From: CAG-791 sp963605745
Lineage (GTDB): Bacteria > Bacillota > Clostridia > Lachnospirales > Lachnospiraceae
Assembly: GCA_963605745.1 (NCBI GenBank)
Contig: CAVCWT010000008.1
Coordinates: forward strand, 17,767 to 81,766
Direction: 5' to 3'
DNA length: 64,000 nt
Shown here: piece after piece, positions 61,101-64,000 of the stretch
How the letters are laid out: every line of letters starts with the position of its first letter
How positions within the stretch are numbered: the stretch's first letter is position 1
Notes under the pieces: generated by a model
What the model was told of the DNA's origin: nothing
What the model saw: only the letters and a program-made list of their open reading frames with translations
The model's database searches: none
Position numbers and translations under genes: made by a program

Positions 61101-63394
61101 GCTACGCCGAACGGGGAGAAGTGATCGGTCTCGAAGGAGAAGAGCATGCTGTCAAACTCATCCTCTGCGACATCGCTAACCTCAACATTTTCTCCGACAT
61201 GAACCTTGGCAAAACGAGCGGCAGGGGAGAGGCTCATCAGCTCAGCTTCGCCAATCTGCAGTTCCACCTTAACAGGTCCTGCAGGCTTTACTGTCTCGCC
61301 ATCCTTTTCCAGGGTAATGTCATAGAAAACACCTGTGTTGTAGCTGTCGCCGACTCTTGCCAGAATCGCCGATACACGGTCTGCTGCGATCGACTCAACC
61401 TTAACCTCGGTTCCTTCCGGAATCATGGCTTCGGCAGAGGGAGTAACCGTAACCGTCGCACCTGCTACAGAGCTGGTGATTGCGTCGGTGGTGGTCGCTA
61501 CCTCTTCTACGGCCTTCTGATACTCATATACGATCTCGCTGTCAGCCGTGAGCTGCTCGCCATCTACATAGTATTCGTACTGTCCATCCAGAGCAGACTT
61601 CTTAACGGTCTTGATCTCTGCGCCGTTCAGCGTAGCCTTGACGAATTCATATCCTGTGATCACCGGAGCGGATGCTGCTGCATCGTTCTCGCCAACACTG
61701 TAGGTTACCTTGGCTCCCTCAATGACATCGCCGTTCTCATCCACAACCTTTGTCGTCAGTGCAACAGCTACAGGCTGTGCATCCTGATGATAGGTATAGG
61801 TGAGAGTTGCTGTGGATCCGGCCTCAATCACATTGTCTCCATAGATATAGGAAATTTCGGTGATGATTTCGGTGTCGGTTTCGGTCGTGTTTGTCTGTTT
61901 CTCAAAGGCCGTGGACGCATCGATCTCGGCGTCATCCAGAGTTACCGAAACCAGTGTGTAGCCGTCGATCGCCTTTGCCTTATCTGCGGCGGTAAAGCTG
62001 TCACCGATAATCGTGATCGTTCCGTCGAGTGTGGCACCATCCTCATCAATATATGCAGCTCTCAGAGTTGCGGCCTTGTTAACCTCGTCCTTCTTGATGT
62101 CCTCTTCGGAAGTCTTGTCTGTGGTAGCATCTGTTGCTGCATCATCGGACTTCTCTGTGGTCTCTTCAGCAGCAGACTCGTCGGAATCGTCATTCTCCTT
62201 GGATGCATCTTCCTCGGACTCCTCGCTCTTTTCGGAGGATTCTGCAGAAGACTCTTCCTTTTTATTAGAGGAATCGTCCTTCTTGTCTTCTTTCTTGGAA
62301 GACTCTGTGGAGGCATTATCCTTCTGATCTTCCTTTTTCTCTGTGGTCGACTCCGCAGAGGCGTCGTCCTTTTTATCTTCCTTTTTCTCGGTGGTCGCTT
62401 CCGCAGAGGCGTCGTCCTTCTTCTCAGTGGTTGCCTCAGCTGCGGCATCGTCCTTTTTCTCGGTGCTTGCAGCAGGAGTATCGTCCTTTTTAGGTTCTTC
62501 CTTGACAGGCTCTTCCTTTTGAACAGCTGTGACGTTCACGGAAGCCTTCGGCAGTTCAACGCCGTCTGCCAGGTCGTAGCGGTCCTTCTGATCCCAATCC
62601 TGATCGAACTGGGAATAAAGGGTATAGCTGCCGGCTGCGGATCCATCATAGGAGCCGTCCCAATCCACCGGAATCTCTTCTTCGTTGCCATTTACAACAA
62701 CCCTGACCCTATCGCCCAGGTCGGACATAAGGGCATCATACGAGGGCGCATTCTCTGTTGTGTACTCAAAAGACATGTCGCCTGTGAGCACCTCTGTGAT
62801 GACATAGCGTTCCTCGTCCTGCTCCTTAGCCTGTTCCTGTTCTGTAGACTCTGTGGTCTCTGCCGTAGAAGCCTCTGTGGTTACTGCCGTGGAAGCCTCT
62901 GTGGTTACTGCCGTGGAAGCGTCCGTGCTGGCTGCTGCCTTATCGGTAGATTCTGTGGAAGCGTTCTGGGCAGAGTCGTCCTCTGTAACAGCATTGCCGG
63001 AATTCTCGTTTCCGCTCGAGTTGCTCTCAGCGGAATTGTTCTCGCCAGACTCTTCCGCAGAGGTCTCCTCCGGACTGCTCTCCGCGGAATTGTCTTCACT
63101 CGAGCCGCCATCTTCGCTGCTGCTCTCCTCAAAGTTTTCGTCGGAGCCGCCACCCTCGCCGGGATTCTCCGCAGGTGCCTCCTCGACCTCTTCCGAAATC
63201 GCCATCGGCTCCTGCTGTGGCTCTTCCTGCGCAGGTTCCTCTGCGGACGCTTCTTCCTGCACGGGCTCACCTGCAAATTCCTCGGGTTCTTCTGCGTAGA
63301 TCGTCACGGGACTGACCGCATTGGTAACGGTGGACAACATCATTGTCGCCACTCCGAGGGATGCAATAAACCTTCTGAATTTTGTGTTCTTCAT
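55193..63394 (-). CDS. Giant cell-surface adhesin with CnaB/SpaA-like repeats
   Basis: The product has 2733 residues. Signal peptide 1 to about 26-34 (RFIASLGVATMMLSTVTNA). A Ser/Glu/Thr-rich stalk follows, a small domain at about 195-300, then a Lys/Asp/Ser-rich tract with TTEKKDDASAEA units to about 440. Several beta-rich domains occupy 450-1750. Two tandem 105-residue repeats lie at about 1770-1980 (FTKTVEGAVTEDDLKNIEFE in both, DUF5979-like). Three CnaB/SpaA-like repeats run to 2275 with PGTYTLHEDKAP-type strands. Four more CnaB-type domains (KNWEDDSNRDRVRPTSIKV, KTWNDNNNAAGTRPNSI, KVWNDKDNKDGVRPSSV) end near 2655. The end is GRGTGDDSRMFFGG, a hydrophobic helix and KKKKKEEE: a sortase-type layout without LPXTG. 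The start at 63394 has AAGGGGG; 42 open codons upstream are non-coding leader. Confidence 0.93.
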   Translation of the reverse strand: MKNTKFRRFIASLGVATMMLSTVTNAVSPVTIYAEEPEEFAGEPVQEEASAEEPAQEEPQQEPMAISEEVEEAPAENPGEGGGSDENFEESSSEDGGSSEDNSAESSPEETSAEESGENNSAESNSSGNENSGNAVTEDDSAQNASTESTDKAAASTDASTAVTTEASTAVTTEASTAETTESTEQEQAKEQDEERYVITEVLTGDMSFEYTTENAPSYDALMSDLGDRVRVVVNGNEEEIPVDWDGSYDGSAAGSYTLYSQFDQDWDQKDRYDLADGVELPKASVNVTAVQKEEPVKEEPKKDDTPAASTEKKDDAAAEATTEKKDDASAEATTEKKEDKKDDASAESTTEKKEDQKDNASTESSKKEDKKDDSSNKKEESSAESSEKSEESEEDASKENDDSDESAAEETTEKSDDAATDATTDKTSEEDIKKDEVNKAATLRAAYIDEDGATLDGTITIIGDSFTAADKAKAIDGYTLVSVTLDDAEIDASTAFEKQTNTTETDTEIITEISYIYGDNVIEAGSTATLTYTYHQDAQPVAVALTTKVVDENGDVIEGAKVTYSVGENDAAASAPVITGYEFVKATLNGAEIKTVKKSALDGQYEYYVDGEQLTADSEIVYEYQKAVEEVATTTDAITSSVAGATVTVTPSAEAMIPEGTEVKVESIAADRVSAILARVGDSYNTGVFYDITLEKDGETVKPAGPVKVELQIGEAELMSLSPAARFAKVHVGENVEVSDVAEDEFDSMLFSFETDHFSPFGVAAQKDEATLDDNYVYSSDFANFVTSATIEGVSKNSEGKYELKANTEYAFNITFAEKDATGGLQFDTDAASMTYTLPDGFEAITTSGTSEVQNKTTGTTFTNNWTISNGVLTYTWDKSGQGWTDFCKAANGTIQLKLWGKVSASAEIISWSTTVPMTVVVDTKNSLKVKKDAEISSDKKTVKYTVTVESKGKSENVEITDAISGDILKYNEDADISSNKELAAHTAISDVTSKGFKYTIPSMVDGEIVTIKYTATIDTSKLGVDGTLTEENSANTVTYKSDGDHGTVSKNLANKISYTPSLTKSGAVQSDKKDGNGNVTDANIETIDGKQYRLVTWTVTYNENPVFSVAGKTITDTIDQNSRSIMSYYGAVTYIKKDADGKQVGGTETAVKNASGSSWEFTISKNDTKPYTYVFTYQTKVALDGLNAETPVKNTITDGRKDPQNSSVNVTPRPGEAAEIDKEVTAVSTSEISWKVTITVPASGISNAKVVDILPKNEEWIGEDPNKRQLHAIDGYVENSLAITEKDGSAYGGQYTVDSTSESDKFTISFTNGISGTGEERKLILTYKTIVNPDWLSNSATQHTNKVVLYKGETYLDESDAIARPTTASITKKLDKTLSATIDGVQYPVYKYQLVIKGLTSTTFTIDDAFDTTYLKFYEDAPDKVNGAFSLDQWGGVEDWKSAQGTVTATATKAGATLTVTLEDGFDLSKTSQIGISYYLIVKDKSALDALNKASATNPVTFSNTATYNGMSSSTNAASYQYKPISKTTTNRLDEDSNLTFTIKVNESGAQLNDGNNLTITDEFKNLAVNPTSVRTDPADALVSYNFSDTKGTIVVKDGMAVTITYTAKPIGTGKVSYENTATLFGQSSSSNEKITVDAESYGSASTHAITILKYDQDTGMSDTLEGAEFSLYHKAKSTDDWECLAQKLTTGADGTCKITGTMSAGNTGWALHPSEYYYVVETKAPAGYQLDKTPHYFQISTNNTQDLAQGIYLDGATIAIGNTKQEQVGNLKFTKTVEGAVTEDDLKNIEFEVKKGDDTVATVKLSEMTEGEDGKYSHTIKNLAPGEYTVTEKNAEVKGWNVTTTYDVTDGKTTVKDNETAAVNITNTYTKQAGSLTFTKTVEGAVTEDDLKNIEFEVKKGDDTVATVKLSEMTKGEDGKYSYTIKNLAPGEYTVTESNAEVTGWNVTTTYSVKDGKTEVEANKTATVDITNEYTYNDHKVKVSKTDINGEEIEGAELKITGKTKDGKEIDPITWTSKAGKTNEVELKPGTYTLHEDKAPGSNVYVLASDIEFTVDINGKVQVAGKDVDKVTMVDEYSDHTVNISKKNVGGEELPGAHLTVRDVDDGTVVADWISSKETHKVTVQPGTYVLHEDTAPVGYNVTNDITFTVDINGKVTVNGKEVTTVTMVDEMTENSISISKVDITGGAELEGARLEIKNASGNVVDSWTSTKTAHKVTLTMGTYTLTETTAPDGYDVAESITFTVDANGKVNNSDTVTMKDASKRTSITVNKNWEDDSNRDRVRPTSIKVKVYGTVNGERYYDSGEYTLNAGNGWKVTISDLPAYYNGTAVVYTADEIGIPSGYERSVSSTTGNWRDGYSVTITNRHTPQTVQVAGSKTWNDNNNAAGTRPNSITIRLYRNGTEIDRKTVTSSNWSWNWTGLTRYDSNGRAYSYTISEDAVSGYTSSVNGYNVTNTLNAYGSVTLAKVDETTGTGLAGAVFDLFRQGGAKVGTYTTNASGVIRVDNLTYGNYYFVETSAPSGYVLDSRQVSFTINSSTTSAAPASVRVTNRRVDENIQVNAVKVWNDKDNKDGVRPSSVTFHLFADGVEIGSGVANAGNNWTVSFGSLPKTRNGVNISYAVTEDEVGNYYTASYDTRLNNDGSYLFTVTNSRETDEDYEIRTGSVRGANRNKPSSGSDGDVQGIGRVVAGAGRGRGTGDDSRMFFGGLSGAAFLSLIGWAIAKKKKKEEE
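57450..58084 (-). repeat. Tandem 315-bp coding repeat in the adhesin gene
   Basis: Two units at an offset of 315 bp encode the 105-residue repeats. A block of about 108 bp (57646-57753 and 57961-58068) appears identical in both, which points to recent duplication or gene conversion. Confidence 0.85.
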
Positions 63395-63431
63395 AATTCC
63401 CCCTTGGTAATGTGTATCTGTTTCGTGCCCT

Positions 63432-63537
63432 TTGGTTTCTGTCCTGCTAACCCCCATGGCGTCATTCACGTCCCTGCAGGGAAAGACCTCATGGGGTTTG
63501 GTAGGACAATTGCAAACCAAGAATGCCCCGTCACCGG
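63432..63537 (-). promoter_or_regulatory. Long structured leader of the adhesin mRNA
   Basis: The outer stem pairs TTGGTTT (63514-63520 on the minus strand) with AAACCAA, then GTCCT with AGGAC, then AACCCCATG with CATGGGGGTT, with small internal loops, around an inner TCCCTGCAGGGA dyad. A separate CCCG/CGGG hairpin with a GTGA loop precedes it (63524-63537). The unit ends 38 bases before the start codon. No known riboswitch family was recognised. Confidence 0.55.
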
Positions 63538-63575
63538 GACAAACGCTTTATAAGGCACAGCTATAGCAACCGTAC

Positions 63576-63581
63576 ATTATA
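63576..63581 (-). promoter_or_regulatory. Possible -10 of the adhesin gene
   Basis: TATAAT on the minus strand within an A/T-rich stretch, about 182 bases before the start codon. No clear -35 is seen at 16-18 bases. Confidence 0.35.
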
Positions 63582-63849
63582 GTATATATGCGTTTGCTTG
63601 CTTTTGGTAGCCATTTGAGAGGTCTGAGATAAAAATCAGCAGTTTTCATAAATATACTGACAAAACCCCTACCATAATCGACATACCGTTAAGGCTAAAT
63701 GCGATAAAGCAGCGTAAAACGTATTCCATGCGCAGGCATTTTATTACATTCAGACTGCAGAATTGTTGGAACTGTCACGCATCTTTTAAAAGGAGATTCT
63801 TTGATGGATGGCATCGGAGATTGCCTTGCTGAAATGGATGCATGCGAAA

Positions 63850-63881
63850 GCGGATGTCGACCTGCTGCAGTCGACATCCGC
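63850..63881. repeat. Perfect 12-bp inverted repeat
   Basis: GCGGATGTCGAC pairs with GTCGACATCCGC over an 8-base loop. It adjoins two-hairpin copy C. No gene is seen from 63582 to the window end. Confidence 0.7.
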
Positions 63882-63906
63882 CCGGGATGAAGGATGTTGG
63901 AGAGAA

Positions 63907-64000
63907 AACGCGAAGAGAAATCCGCGCATGCGGTTTCTCCGACGCACCGAGTGTATTGACGACGCAGTCGGCAATCACTCCAGACAAGGAGAAAACGGCA
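63907..64000. repeat. Two-hairpin dispersed element, copy C (cut by window edge)
   Basis: Hairpin 1 (63915-63939) pairs GAGAAA with TTTCTC and CCGC with GCGG around GCAT, one T unpaired. Hairpin 2 (63949-63980) pairs GAGTG with CACTC and ATTGACGAC with GTCGGCAAT (one mismatch). The last bases GAAAACGGCA match the start of the flanking word of copy A. Confidence 0.8.

Noticed and set aside
61121..63553. Open plus-strand frame of 810 codons opposite the adhesin gene
   Set aside because: It is complementary to the repetitive, low-complexity coding strand. It has no ribosome site and a Cys/Leu/Arg-rich composition unlike a real protein. The same applies to the 852-codon plus-strand frame at 55640-58198.

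Overview
The window (about 50% GC by eye) reads as chromosome from an anaerobic Clostridia, most likely a Lachnospiraceae-type Bacillota. The evidence is the gene content and order: hrcA-grpE-dnaK-dnaJ-prmA-rsmE, murB-rapZ-whiA-crh with hprK and uvrC, ribonuclease J, IreB and RuvX, AGGAGG-type ribosome binding sites, a CIRCE operator and an oxygen-sensitive class I Fe-S hydro-lyase. No rRNA, tRNA, CRISPR array, transposase or prophage gene was seen. The species cannot be named from this sequence.

Layout. Bases 1-33,000 are almost entirely minus strand. 1-6300 carries RNA and tRNA metabolism (a U32 tRNA hydroxylation protein cut by the window edge, TrmR, ribonuclease J, RuvX, MtaB) plus IreB and a short MltG-like membrane protein. 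6593-6826 is a lone plus-strand HPr-like gene without the catalytic histidine. 7047-9530 holds thiI and a cysteine desulfurase. 9620-16443 is the CIRCE-controlled heat-shock operon. 16585-23815 holds an Ala/Lys-repeat protein, UppP, an aminotransferase, a GNAT protein and a three-gene ABC importer. 23894-33000 holds crh, whiA, rapZ, murB, hprK, uvrC and ftsH.

From 33,000 the strands mix: an AlaX-type tRNA editor, a DUF1846 protein, a frameshifted DUF3791-like gene, a NYN/LOTUS protein, apt, exonuclease III, an Mrp ATPase, a large coiled-coil orphan kinase-like protein, a lipid kinase, a GH2 glycosidase and a heterodimeric ABC exporter. 50331-54720 is a complete L-tartrate utilisation locus (two-subunit dehydratase, DASS transporter, divergent LysR regulator). 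55193-63394 is one 2733-residue surface adhesin.

Working together. HprK and two His-less HPr-like proteins (one in the rapZ-whiA-crh locus) suggest Ser46-only carbon signalling. TtdT, TtdA and TtdB would import L-tartrate and dehydrate it to oxaloacetate under LysR control. ThiI with its desulfurase, MtaB, TrmR/TrhP and AlaX form a dense tRNA-quality set.

The most unusual content is intergenic. A dispersed element of two adjacent hairpins, with compensatory stem changes and a conserved single-base bulge, occurs at about 6.9, 27.2-27.4 (three copies, two identical over 131 bp), 53.5 and 63.9 kb. Inverted palindromic elements flank the LysR gene. A 58-bp element follows two different genes. 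A 187-bp inverted repeat precedes the ABC exporter. A long structured leader precedes the adhesin.
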